Assembly: GCA_963714125.1 (NCBI GenBank)
Contig: OY970234.1
Coordinates: 310,001 to 374,000, forward strand
DNA from: CAWCAW01 sp963714125
Lineage (GTDB): Bacteria > Actinomycetota > Acidimicrobiia > Acidimicrobiales > UBA8190
Reading direction: 5' to 3'
Length of the DNA stretch: 64,000 bases
The notes under the pieces are model-generated. The model did not search any database. It had not been told where the DNA came from and saw only the letters and a program-made list of their open reading frames with translations. How positions within the stretch are numbered: the first letter of the stretch is position 1; each line of letters opens with the position of its first letter. A program made the position numbers and the translations under genes. Shown here one piece after another: positions 42,239-50,310 of this stretch.

Positions 42239-42922
42239 TCACCAGCTTGTCACCCTTCCAAATAGCGCAGCACGGCCAACACTCGGCGGTGGTCGGTGGA
42301 TGTGGCCGGCAGATCCAACTTCGAAGATGTTGGCGACGTGCTTTTCGACAGCACCTTCCGAGATCACGAGACTTGTGGCTATGGCCGAGTTGGTGCGGCC
42401 CTCGGCCATGAGTGTCAGGACTTCGCGTTCACGGCCGCTCAACGCCGCGAGCGTGTCGGTGCGCCGCGATGCCCCCACCAACTGGGTCACGACCTCGGGG
42501 TCGAGGGCCGTGCCTCCCGACGCCACGCGCACCAGGGCCTCCACGAAATCAGCGACGTCGGCCACACGATCCTTGAGCAGATAGCCGATACCCGCCGCGC
42601 CGCCCGCCAACAACTCGGTGGCATAGCGAGTTTCGACGTACTGGGAGAACACCAGGAGTCCCACATCGGGGTGACTGCGCCGTAGCGCGATGGCGGCCCG
42701 AAGGCCTTCGTCGGTAAAGGTGGGGGGCATGCGGATATCGACTACGGCCACATCGGGCCGTTCCGCAGCAATGGCGTCTTCTAGCCCTAGTGCGTCGCTG
42801 ACGGCGCGGACGACGACGAAGCCTCGGTCGGTGAGGAGCTGCACCAACCCGTCTCGCAGAATGGCGGAATCCTCGGCGATGACGACACGCAACGCATCGG
42901 CGCTGTCCATGTCCGCGTTCAC
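42239..42922 (-). CDS. NarL/LuxR family response regulator with 3' frameshift
   Basis: A receiver domain (RVVIAEDSAILRDGLVQLLTDRGF, phospho-acceptor in VAVVDIRMPP, lysine in YLLKDRV) is followed by a LuxR helix-turn-helix (LSGREREVLTLMAEGRTNSAIATSLVISEGAVEKHVANIF). After IF the frame as read gives EVGSAGHIHRPPP up to 42239. A one-base shift near 42320-42324 restores the expected KLDLPATSTDHRRVLAVLRYLEG ending at 42250. It is therefore a recent frameshift or a sequencing error. The GTG at 42922 overlaps the histidine kinase stop (GTGA). It is probably activated by that kinase. Confidence 0.85.
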   Translation of the reverse strand: MNADMDSADALRVVIAEDSAILRDGLVQLLTDRGFVVVRAVSDALGLEDAIAAERPDVAVVDIRMPPTFTDEGLRAAIALRRSHPDVGLLVFSQYVETRYATELLAGGAAGIGYLLKDRVADVADFVEALVRVASGGTALDPEVVTQLVGASRRTDTLAALSGREREVLTLMAEGRTNSAIATSLVISEGAVEKHVANIFEVGSAGHIHRPPPSVGRAALFGRVTSW

Positions 42923-44298
42923 GCTTGCAGGGGTAAATCGACGGTGGCGACGGTCGGGCCGCCCCGGGGGCTGGCGAGGCTCAACCTTCCGTCGACGGTG
43001 CTCACTCGGTCGGCCAAACCGGCCAGTCCGCTCGAGGACGAACCGACCCGGTTGACCGCGGCGCCACCCCGGCCGTCGTCGCGCACCACGATCCGAAGCC
43101 ATGGGCCATGTTGGGTACAGCTCAAAGAGGCGCGCGACGCCTGGGCATGCTGGGCCACGTTGGCCAGCAGCTCGGCGGCGCAAAAGTAGGAGATCGCCTC
43201 GATGGCGGGTGTGGGTCGCGACGCCATGGAGACCGAGACGTCGGTGGGCACCGGGCTTCGTGCCGCCAAGGTGGCGAGGGCATTCTCCAGGCCCGTGTCG
43301 AGAGCGGGCGGGTGAATCCCCCGGGCCAGGTCCCGCAGGTCGGTGATGGCTTCTTTGGCTCCCCGATGCGCCTCGTCGATCAACCGGCGTAGAGCGTCCA
43401 GATCAGCGGGGTTGTCGTCTTCGTCACCGAAGGTTTCGAGCTTTTCCTTGGCCTGGCCGAGCCGCATGGCGAGGGCCACCAGCTGGGCCTGGGTGCCGTC
43501 ATGCAAGTTGCGCTCGATGCGCTTGAGTGTCTCGGTGGCCACGTCGAGTGTCTTCGACCGTGACTCTTCAAGGCTCTTCACTCGGGATGTGGCGGCGTCA
43601 GGGCCGAGGAGAATGTGCATCATCCGCCGGTCGAAGTACACCACGAGCCGCATTGTCCACGGCGCCACCAGGAGCAGGAGGACGCCCGTAATGAACACCC
43701 CGACGTGAGCCCAGCCGCCGGCCGCGGAACCGCCATTGATTTGGGGTGACGAGAAGCGACCCAAGGGACCGAATCTCCCGATGCTGGTATCACCGATCAG
43801 CGGGGAGGCGACCCCCAAGAGCGCTTCGATCCATACACTCAGCGCAAACCACACGCCGAAGATCGTGAGGGGGACTCTGACGACGAAGTAGCCCACCGAC
43901 TTCCAAGCCACCCGATCGCTGAACGATCCTCGGAGCCAGCCCGAGAAGCCGGGGTGAGGGTTGAAGGGATCCGGTTCGCCGATGTCTTCGCCCAGCATGC
44001 GGCCGGCAAGGGCCCGCTGCCACCGACCGAATCCTCGGGCCGATCGCAAACCGCCGGCCAAGATGATCACACCGACAAAGGCGATGCTGAGTACCAGGCC
44101 GGACAGGCCAACGCCAACCAACGCACTTGCGCACGCGTAGGCCAAAGCAGATCCGACGACGAAGTAGGCGAGCTCGGCCCAGCTGCGTTTGTGGAACGGC
44201 TCTCGCAGGATCATCCAAGCCAGGCGCTTGGCCTGCTCCACCTGTTCCTCGGGAATGCGGACCTGCGCCCAGCTGCCCTCGGTGCCGGCGTGGCTCAA
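42919..44298 (-). CDS. Sensor histidine kinase (HisKA_3 type)
   Basis: 459 aa. The N-terminal half has about four membrane helices (ELAYFVVGSALAYACASALVGVGLSGLVLSIAFVGVIIL..., VPLTIFGVWFALSVWIEALLG, VGVFITGVLLLLVAPWTMRLVVYF), the putative sensor region of NarL-type kinases. The dimerisation/phospho-acceptor segment is ETLKRIERNLHDGTQAQLVALAMRLGQAKEKL with the conserved histidine, and the ATPase part has LLANVAQHAQAS and IVVRDDGRGGAAVNRVGSSSSGLAGLADRV. Its start overlaps the permease stop (ATGA). With the response regulator and ABC genes it forms one operon, a layout typical of envelope-stress or antimicrobial-peptide sensing modules. Confidence 0.93.
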   Translation of the reverse strand: MSHAGTEGSWAQVRIPEEQVEQAKRLAWMILREPFHKRSWAELAYFVVGSALAYACASALVGVGLSGLVLSIAFVGVIILAGGLRSARGFGRWQRALAGRMLGEDIGEPDPFNPHPGFSGWLRGSFSDRVAWKSVGYFVVRVPLTIFGVWFALSVWIEALLGVASPLIGDTSIGRFGPLGRFSSPQINGGSAAGGWAHVGVFITGVLLLLVAPWTMRLVVYFDRRMMHILLGPDAATSRVKSLEESRSKTLDVATETLKRIERNLHDGTQAQLVALAMRLGQAKEKLETFGDEDDNPADLDALRRLIDEAHRGAKEAITDLRDLARGIHPPALDTGLENALATLAARSPVPTDVSVSMASRPTPAIEAISYFCAAELLANVAQHAQASRASLSCTQHGPWLRIVVRDDGRGGAAVNRVGSSSSGLAGLADRVSTVDGRLSLASPRGGPTVATVDLPLQA

Positions 44299-45107
44299 GC
44301 GTCTCGCCTGACAAACAGCACGGATCCCAGGGCCAGGACGATTGCCGCATAGATGGCCATCAACAACAACGCTAGGGCCGGAGAGACGGGAGCGAAAGGC
44401 CCACCCCCTTGGTTGACCGTGGCCATGACGGAGTTGACCAGCATGTTGCTCGGCAGGAAGCGCTGCGCGCTATGGGATATGGCGTGGGTGACGAGGGGGA
44501 GCACGAACACCACGGCGACGAAAGCGGCGATGGCGGCGGCGGTGCTGCGGAAGATGAGCCCGAAACCGAAGGACATGAGGGCGAAGAGGGCGATGAACAA
44601 GCCCGTCAAGACAACGGCCCGCAAGGCCCCCGGCGAGCCCAGCGTCGCTGATGGAGCTCCTCCGCTGGAAAGGATGGCTTGGCCGAGAAAAAACGTGACG
44701 AAGCTGAGGAGCTCGTAGAAGGCGATGGTGGCGGTGGCGATGACGCCGATCTTGGTAGCCAACAAGACAGGCCGTTTGGGCACCGCTGCCAACGTGGTGC
44801 GAATCATGCCGCTCGCGTATTCGCTGGTGATGAGCAGCGCTCCGAACACGCCGGCGAGTAGAGCCGCCGCGATCAGCCCGCTCAGCACCTGTTGGGTGGG
44901 GTCGAATCCGAAGTAGAAGCCGCGGCCTTGGTGCAAGGCGTTGTTGGCGGCGAGCCCGGTGATCAACAGACTGGCTACGACGGTGAGGCCCACCAGGATG
45001 GCGGTCGATCGAAGCGTTAAGACTTTGACGGCTTCGGCCTTCGCCACGTGTTTGACGCGGTAGTGCCCGGGCGGGAGGTTCTGAATGGCAACGGTCATGT
45101 CGGTCAT
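44295..45107 (-). CDS. ABC transporter permease (ABC-2 type)
   Basis: 270-aa membrane protein with six helices: AEAVKVLTLRSTAILVGLTVVASLLITGLAANNAL at the start, LLITSEYASGMIRTTLAAVPKRPVLLATKIGVIATATIAFYELLSFVTFFLG in the middle (the EYASGMIRTTL motif is typical of ABC-2 permeases), and a last helix ending VRRDA. Substrate unknown. The ATG at 45107 overlaps the ATPase stop (ATGA). With the ATPase upstream and the two-component genes downstream it forms a self-contained transport and sensing operon. Confidence 0.9.
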   Translation of the reverse strand: MTDMTVAIQNLPPGHYRVKHVAKAEAVKVLTLRSTAILVGLTVVASLLITGLAANNALHQGRGFYFGFDPTQQVLSGLIAAALLAGVFGALLITSEYASGMIRTTLAAVPKRPVLLATKIGVIATATIAFYELLSFVTFFLGQAILSSGGAPSATLGSPGALRAVVLTGLFIALFALMSFGFGLIFRSTAAAIAAFVAVVFVLPLVTHAISHSAQRFLPSNMLVNSVMATVNQGGGPFAPVSPALALLLMAIYAAIVLALGSVLFVRRDA

Positions 45108-46039
45108 TTCCCTTCTCGGCTCGCGGCCGCCGCGGCCATGGTCGACGGGCGGTACTCCACCTCGTCTTGGGTCAGCTCCATAAATGCATCCTCCAAGGAT
45201 GCGAGTATCGGTGTCAGCTCGTGGACCCGGAAGCCGTGGCGGGTGGCCAGGTCCCCGATGTGCGCGGCGGTCACCCCTTCGACGGTTAACGAACCGTCGG
45301 CATCGGTGATCGAGGCACCCGCCGCGGTCAGAGCGCCGGTGAACTCGATCAGATCGGGAGTCACGAGCTTCACCGCCGCGCTTCCACTGCGGGCCACGAA
45401 GTCGGCCACGCTGGTCTCGGCAATCAGCCGGCCCCGGCCAATCACGACCAGCCTGTCGGCCGTCAGGGACATCTCGCTGATCAGGTGGCTGGAAACGAAC
45501 ACCGTCCGGCCGTTGGCGGCCAAATCCCGAAGGAAATAGCGCACCCACCGGATGCCCTCGGGGTCGAGACCGTTGATCGGTTCGTCGAACAACAAGACGC
45601 TCGGGTCACCGAGGAGTGCCGCCGCGATACCCAATCGTTGGCTCATGCCGAGCGAGAACTTCCCCGCCCGTCGGTTGGCGACAGACGTCAGACCGACCTG
45701 GTCGAGAACCTCGTCGACCCGACGCAACGGAATGTCGTTGGCTACAGCCAGCCAGCGCAGGTGGTTGCGGGCGGTGCGGGCGGGGTGGAACGCCTTGGCG
45801 TCGAGCAAGGCCCCCACCTCCCGCAGCGGCCAGGCCAGCTGCGAGTAAGGCTTGCCGTCGATCAGGGCCGAACCAGAGTCGGGGACATCCAACCCCATGA
45901 TCATGCGCATGGTGGTCGACTTGCCCGACCCGTTCGGTCCCAAGAATCCGGTCACCTGACCGGGTTGGACTTCGAAGGTCAAGTCGTCGACGGCGGTGGA
46001 TGAGCCATAGCGTTTGGTGAGTGCGTGTGCGGTGAGCAT
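45104..46039 (-). CDS. ABC transporter ATP-binding protein
   Basis: 311-aa ATPase: LTKRYGSSTAVDDLTFEVQPGQVTGFLGPNGSGKSTTMRMIMG (Walker A), the Q-loop region, FSLGMSQRLGIAAALLGDPSVLLFDEPINGLDPEGIRWVRYFL (signature and Walker B) and SSHLISEMSLTADRLVVIGRGRLI. The signature motif is FSLGMSQR rather than LSGGQ, as in many ABC-2 exporters of the bacitracin/lantibiotic type. A C-terminal ~80-aa domain follows. It is the first gene of the operon; a GGTGGGGTTAACCCCACC palindrome 59 bp upstream is a likely operator. Confidence 0.93.
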   Translation of the reverse strand: MLTAHALTKRYGSSTAVDDLTFEVQPGQVTGFLGPNGSGKSTTMRMIMGLDVPDSGSALIDGKPYSQLAWPLREVGALLDAKAFHPARTARNHLRWLAVANDIPLRRVDEVLDQVGLTSVANRRAGKFSLGMSQRLGIAAALLGDPSVLLFDEPINGLDPEGIRWVRYFLRDLAANGRTVFVSSHLISEMSLTADRLVVIGRGRLIAETSVADFVARSGSAAVKLVTPDLIEFTGALTAAGASITDADGSLTVEGVTAAHIGDLATRHGFRVHELTPILASLEDAFMELTQDEVEYRPSTMAAAAASREGK

Positions 46040-46365
46040 CAGGAACCAGGGTAAAGACGGGCGGTGCGCAACGGAATACCGCTAGTGGGCGTCTTTGGGT
46101 GGGGTTAACCCCACCTCCAGGCGTGGCACGGGCTGTGGACCCGAGTGCGCAGGACGTTGCTCAGCCGCACTGGGGACGCGCCGTGGACGACGGCGAGATC
46201 CCGGTACGAGTCCAGTCGCTGAGGGTGGATTGGGGTTCCGCCTAGGAATCGGCGGCTGAATAAGTACGATGTGACGCCGTGACGACCGGTCGGTAATGCC
46301 GCCCGGCCACCTCGGGGGGTCGAGCCGGCTACGGCAGTCGGGCAGGGTAAACGGAGGCGGGGTTC
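46040..46365. promoter_or_regulatory. Divergent spacer with an 18-bp palindrome
   Basis: 326 bp between the ABC/two-component operon and the permease at 46366. A perfect 18-bp palindrome, GGTGGGGTTAACCCCACC, is at 46098-46115, 59 bp before the ATPase start. It is a good candidate for the operator of the operon's own response regulator or of a local repressor. The remainder contains no gene that I can support. Confidence 0.6.
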
Positions 46366-48189
46366 ATGCTTTCACTTGGCTACGTATGGAACGAGCTCCG
46401 CCAGCGGTGGGGTCGGACGCTTCTCACCGCATTGGGGTTGGCCATGGGCGTCGGCTTGGTCATGGGCATCGTCGGCGTGTCCAACGGCCTCTCGAATGCG
46501 CAGGGCCAGGTTCTCTCCCCGTTATCGACCGTCGGTACCAGCATCATCGTGGAGCGGACCGTCGGTGTGGCCAACACGTCTGCCCCCACCACCACCACGA
46601 CCGTGGCCGGCAACTCCGGCGGCGGAGGGGGAGGCGGCGGCGGAGGGGGAGGCGGCGGCGGATTCTTCGGCGGATTCGGATCCGGAAGCAACAACGCCGC
46701 GGATCGTTCCGCGTTGAGCGATAACAACTCGTCGGTTCTCACCGACCTGGCCAAGCTCGGCCCCCCGGGGACGCAGTTCAGCAACGACTTCTTTGTGAGC
46801 GGCACGCTCATCACGTTTCCGCAGCTGGCCGTGGCCGATGTGGCCAAGATCAAAGGGGTAGCCGCCGCGGTGCCGGCACTGTCGCTGCAGGCGCTGCACG
46901 AGACGGGAACCGTCCCCAAGATCACCGCCAGCCTCACCACCGGGGGGCAGACCCTGACGCAAACGGTGAAGCCCCCGCAGGTGACCGTCACCCAGGCCTC
47001 TGCCGTCCTGGCGTGTTTGCAGAACAGCGGCGTCATCCAGATTCCCGCCTCGGCATCCTCGGCCATCAACAACCTTCCGCCCACTGCCACCTTCTCCGGT
47101 GGTCTGGTGACCACCTTGGCCGGTCAGGCCATACAGGCTTTCGGTACGGCCTTCACCAACTGCCTGCCGTCGTTGCTCCAGTCGTACGTAGCCAACGTGG
47201 TCGTTCCCCAGCAGACGATCACTCAGGTACTCAACCCGCCGTCGACGAACACCGAGACCTCGAGCTACACGGTGGCCGGTGTGGACCCGTCCAACCCGAA
47301 CTCGGGCCTGATCACCCAGGCGCAATTGGTGAAGGGCAGCTGGTTCAAAGCGTCACCGGGTAACGAGATCCTCGTGTCGAGCGCCTACGCCAACACCAAC
47401 GGCATCAAGGTGGGCCAGACGTGGACGATCGACAAGGTCGGCTACGACGTGGTGGGTCTGGTGAACCCGACGCTCACCGGGGATACCTCGGACATCTACT
47501 TCGACTTGGCCACACTGCAGGCGTCGTCATCGCAGCCGAGCCGCATCAACGAAGTGCTCGTCAAGGTGAAGTCGTCGAAGGACGTCAACGCCGTGGCCGC
47601 CGCCATCCGCAAGAAGCTGCCCGGCGCCACCGTGCTCACGTCCAAGAACCTCGCCAGCCAGGTCAACGGCAGCCTCTTGAACGCCAAGAAGCTGGCCAAC
47701 GACCTGGGCGTGGCGCTCGGGATCATCATCTTGCTGGCCACGTTGTTGATCGCCGCCCTTCTCACGCTGTCGAGTGTGGCCAAGCGCGTGCGCGAGATCG
47801 GGACGTTGCGAGCCATCGGGTGGTCGAGAGGCCGGGCCGTCACGCAGATCTTGGCCGAGATGGTCGGTATCGGTGTCCTCGGGGCCGTTATCGGGGTCGG
47901 CGTGGGTCTGGGCGTATGCGCGCTCATTAACGCGGTCGGGCCCAAGTTGTCCTACACCGTGGCGGGAGCGACCGTGGGGGCGTCCTCAGACAGTGGACTG
48001 CTGCTTCACACCACCACGACGGCGGCGGCTCTGGTGACCAGGACGCTGCGACTGCACACGTCGGTCTCCGGGCTGACGGTGATTGCCGCCGTGGTGATCG
48101 CCATTGTCGGTGCCCTGCTGGCCGGCCTGGCCGGCGCCTGGCGCGCCGCCCGGCTGTCGCCCACAGAAGCCCAACGCGACATCGGGTAA
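46366..48189 (+). CDS. ABC transporter permease of the MacB/FtsX type
   Basis: 607 aa. One N-terminal helix (RTLLTALGLAMGVGLVMGIVGVSNGL) precedes a large outside domain (about residues 45-430). Three helices follow at the C-terminus (LGVALGIIILLATLLIAALLTLSSVAKRVREIGTLRAIGWSRGRAVTQILAEMVGIGVLGAVIG..., with the VREIGTLRAIG motif of FtsX permeases). The outside domain has a 15-residue glycine run near residues 84-98 coded by a duplicated GC-rich repeat. No ATPase gene accompanies it, although the family needs one. The GGAGG before the ATG supports the start. Function beyond mechanotransmission or export is unknown. Confidence 0.88.
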   Translation: MLSLGYVWNELRQRWGRTLLTALGLAMGVGLVMGIVGVSNGLSNAQGQVLSPLSTVGTSIIVERTVGVANTSAPTTTTTVAGNSGGGGGGGGGGGGGGGFFGGFGSGSNNAADRSALSDNNSSVLTDLAKLGPPGTQFSNDFFVSGTLITFPQLAVADVAKIKGVAAAVPALSLQALHETGTVPKITASLTTGGQTLTQTVKPPQVTVTQASAVLACLQNSGVIQIPASASSAINNLPPTATFSGGLVTTLAGQAIQAFGTAFTNCLPSLLQSYVANVVVPQQTITQVLNPPSTNTETSSYTVAGVDPSNPNSGLITQAQLVKGSWFKASPGNEILVSSAYANTNGIKVGQTWTIDKVGYDVVGLVNPTLTGDTSDIYFDLATLQASSSQPSRINEVLVKVKSSKDVNAVAAAIRKKLPGATVLTSKNLASQVNGSLLNAKKLANDLGVALGIIILLATLLIAALLTLSSVAKRVREIGTLRAIGWSRGRAVTQILAEMVGIGVLGAVIGVGVGLGVCALINAVGPKLSYTVAGATVGASSDSGLLLHTTTTAAALVTRTLRLHTSVSGLTVIAAVVIAIVGALLAGLAGAWRAARLSPTEAQRDIG

Positions 48190-48223
48190 CGACGAAAGAC
48201 GATGTGGGGACCGGACCCGTGGG

Positions 48224-48254
48224 CCGGGCCTGGCCCTAAAGCCCAAGGGCCCGG
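48224..48254. terminator. Inverted repeat between convergent genes
   Basis: A 7-bp GC-only stem (CCGGGCC at 48224-48230, GGCCCGG at 48248-48254) encloses a 17-base loop, exactly between the stops of the convergent permease and amidohydrolase genes. A factor-assisted or bidirectional terminator is likely. Confidence 0.4.
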
Positions 48255-49484
48255 TTAGACCCGGTCGAGCTCCAACATCTTGATGGCGTTGCCCCGGAGG
48301 ATCTTGTAGGCCACATCGTCGTCCAGACCGGCGCACAGCTTCTCCACATACGCCTCAGAATGCGGCCACGTGGTGTCGGTGTGGGGGTAGTCGGTCTCGA
48401 AGCAGATGTTGTCCTCGCCCACTTCCTCTAGCGAACGCAACCCGTGGCGGTCGGCGGTGAAACACCCGTAGATGCGTCCGTAGTACTGCGTCGACGGCGG
48501 CACCGGGATGCGCTCTTTGGCGTTGGTCCAGGCGTCGTGCATCTCCCACACCGTGTCAGCGCGCTCGAGGATGTACGGGATCCACCCGATCTGTCCCTCG
48601 GAGTAGGCCAGCTTCAGCTTGGGGAAGCGCAACAGGTTGCCGGAGAAGAGCCAGTCGGCCAACGATGCGATGGCGTTGTTGAATCCGAGCGCCACGCCTA
48701 CGGCCTTGTTGGAGTCAGGCGACGCCACCGGGTTCGAGCTGCTCGAGCCCACGTGCATGCACACCGTCACGCCATAGTCGTTGCACACCTGCCACAGCGG
48801 GTCCCAGTAGTTCGTGTTGATGCTCGGCAACTTGAGCCGGGTGGGCATCTCGCTAAAAGCAATAGCCCGCACCCCGCGCTCGGCGTTGCGCTTGGTCTCG
48901 GCCGCGGCCAGGTCGGCATCCCACAAGGGGATGATGCACAACGGGATGTTCACGCCGTCCGACGGTGCACACCACTCCTCGACCATCCAGTCGTTGTTGG
49001 CCTTGACGCAGGCCAGGCCAAGCTCCTTGTCTTTTCCTTCGTGGAATGTCTGCCCGCAAAAGCGCGGAAAGGTCGGAAAAGGCAGTGACCCGTCGGTGTG
49101 GTTGAGCAGCAGGTCTTTGACGCGCTCGTCGCGGTCCCAGCAGCCCTTGCGCATCTCCTCGAAGGTGGTCGCCGTCATCGTCATCTGCGTGCGGTCGAAG
49201 ACGATCTTGCCGTGCTCGTCGAACGTGGTGGACGCCTGAGGGATGGCCACGAACTTCTTCTGCACGTAGATCAGCTCGTCGTCGTAGTACCAGGCGCTGC
49301 CCCAGTCACCTTCGGGGTCCTCGACCATGTCGTACTTGGCTCCCGACAGGTGCTTGAACCCTCCCCACCGCTTGGTTTCGACGTGCGGGCCCCGCTCCCG
49401 GTACTTCTCGGGCAACCAGGTCTGCCACACGTGCGGGGGCTCGACGACGTGGTCGTCGACGCTGATGATCTTGGGTACGGCCAT
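48255..49484 (-). CDS. Amidohydrolase family (amidohydrolase_2) protein, copy A
   Basis: 409-aa TIM-barrel metal hydrolase. The first strand carries SVDDHVVEPPHVWQTWLP (metal-binding D-D-H pattern of this subgroup), the middle has VCMHVGSSS (metal-ligand histidine), and the C-terminal strand has ICFETDYPHTDTTWPHS (catalytic aspartate region). Large actinobacterial paralogue families of this kind act on amide or ester bonds or as decarboxylases in lipid, sterol or aromatic breakdown; the substrate is not known. It is about 40% alike by eye to copy B at 58849. A CTGAC-N6-GTCAG palindrome lies 20 bp before the start, so it belongs to the shared regulon. Confidence 0.85.
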   Translation of the reverse strand: MAVPKIISVDDHVVEPPHVWQTWLPEKYRERGPHVETKRWGGFKHLSGAKYDMVEDPEGDWGSAWYYDDELIYVQKKFVAIPQASTTFDEHGKIVFDRTQMTMTATTFEEMRKGCWDRDERVKDLLLNHTDGSLPFPTFPRFCGQTFHEGKDKELGLACVKANNDWMVEEWCAPSDGVNIPLCIIPLWDADLAAAETKRNAERGVRAIAFSEMPTRLKLPSINTNYWDPLWQVCNDYGVTVCMHVGSSSSNPVASPDSNKAVGVALGFNNAIASLADWLFSGNLLRFPKLKLAYSEGQIGWIPYILERADTVWEMHDAWTNAKERIPVPPSTQYYGRIYGCFTADRHGLRSLEEVGEDNICFETDYPHTDTTWPHSEAYVEKLCAGLDDDVAYKILRGNAIKMLELDRV

Positions 49485-49503
49485 GACCCAAGGCTATCGC
49501 CAA

Positions 49504-49521
49504 CCTGACGCACGTGTCAGG
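49504..49521. promoter_or_regulatory. CTGAC-N6-GTCAG operator, site 1
   Basis: A perfect 18-bp palindromic frame, CCTGAC-GCACGT-GTCAGG, in the 75-bp divergent spacer between amidohydrolase A and the nitrobindin-like gene. The same motif occurs at 55709, 55727 and 60178. All four fit TGACRYNNRYGTCA exactly. A TetR-family type repressor is the likely binder, by palindrome size. Confidence 0.7.
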
Positions 49522-49559
49522 GTGCCTGCCTAGGATGCGGTGGCGGAGGCTGACGTGAC

Positions 49560-50297
49560 GTGACCACCTACGGACCCGACATCTACACCGAACCCCCCGG
49601 TGACCCCGACACCCTGGCCAACCTGGGCCCCCTGGCGCCCATGGCCGGAATCTGGGAGGGGACCAAAGGTGCCGACCAGCACCCGGTGGCGGACGGGACC
49701 GAGGAGAACGTCTTCGTCGAGCATTACGAGCTCCAGCCCATCGACCGCCAGACCAACGGCCCACAGCTCTTCTACGGGCTCCGCTACCACACCCACATCA
49801 CCAAGCCTGGAGACACCGAGACGTTCCATGACCAGGTGGGCTACTGGCTGTGGGAGCCCGCCGCCCAGGCCGTGACCTTGACCCTGGGCATTCCCCGGGC
49901 CCAGGTCCTCCTGGCATCGGGCCCCGCCGCGCCCGACGCCACGGAGTTCGAGCTCACCGCCCGGGTGGGGTCCGAGGTGCACGGGATCTTGTCGAACCCG
50001 TTTTTGGACGAAGCGTTTCGGACCTTGAGCTACCGGATGCACGTGACGGTGAATGACGACGGCACGTGGTCCTACGAGGAAGAAGGGGTGTTGCAGATCC
50101 CCGGCCGCGACGAACCCTTCAGCCATATCGACCGCAATACCTTGACGAAAATCGCTCTGCCCGAGTTGAACCCGCTGGCGCGCCGCGCCGCCGCGGCCAA
50201 CCCCGTCGCCGTCAATGACGGAAGTCTGGGCATCGGATCCCTGCGCATCGCCGTGGGTGACGGCCACCAGGTCATCACGCCGGGGATGGTGCAGTAG
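49560..50297 (+). CDS. Nitrobindin-like (THAP4/DUF1794) heme-binding family protein
   Basis: 245-aa soluble protein. The entry LGPLAPMAGIWEGTKGADQHP, with the G-x-W-x-G start of the nitrobindin/FABP-like beta barrel, then FYGLRYHTHITKPGDTETFHDQVGYWLWEPAAQAVTLTLGIPRAQVLLASG and the closing strands, resembles the DUF1794 family, which binds heme or fatty acids. It is longer than the typical 160-200 aa, with an extra C-terminal region (HIDRNTLTKIALPELN...). The histidine ligand is not certain. The GTG at 49560 is used. It diverges from amidohydrolase A and shares operator site 1. Confidence 0.6.
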   Translation: MTTYGPDIYTEPPGDPDTLANLGPLAPMAGIWEGTKGADQHPVADGTEENVFVEHYELQPIDRQTNGPQLFYGLRYHTHITKPGDTETFHDQVGYWLWEPAAQAVTLTLGIPRAQVLLASGPAAPDATEFELTARVGSEVHGILSNPFLDEAFRTLSYRMHVTVNDDGTWSYEEEGVLQIPGRDEPFSHIDRNTLTKIALPELNPLARRAAAANPVAVNDGSLGIGSLRIAVGDGHQVITPGMVQ

Positions 50298-50310
50298 CCG
50301 TCGTAAGCGG

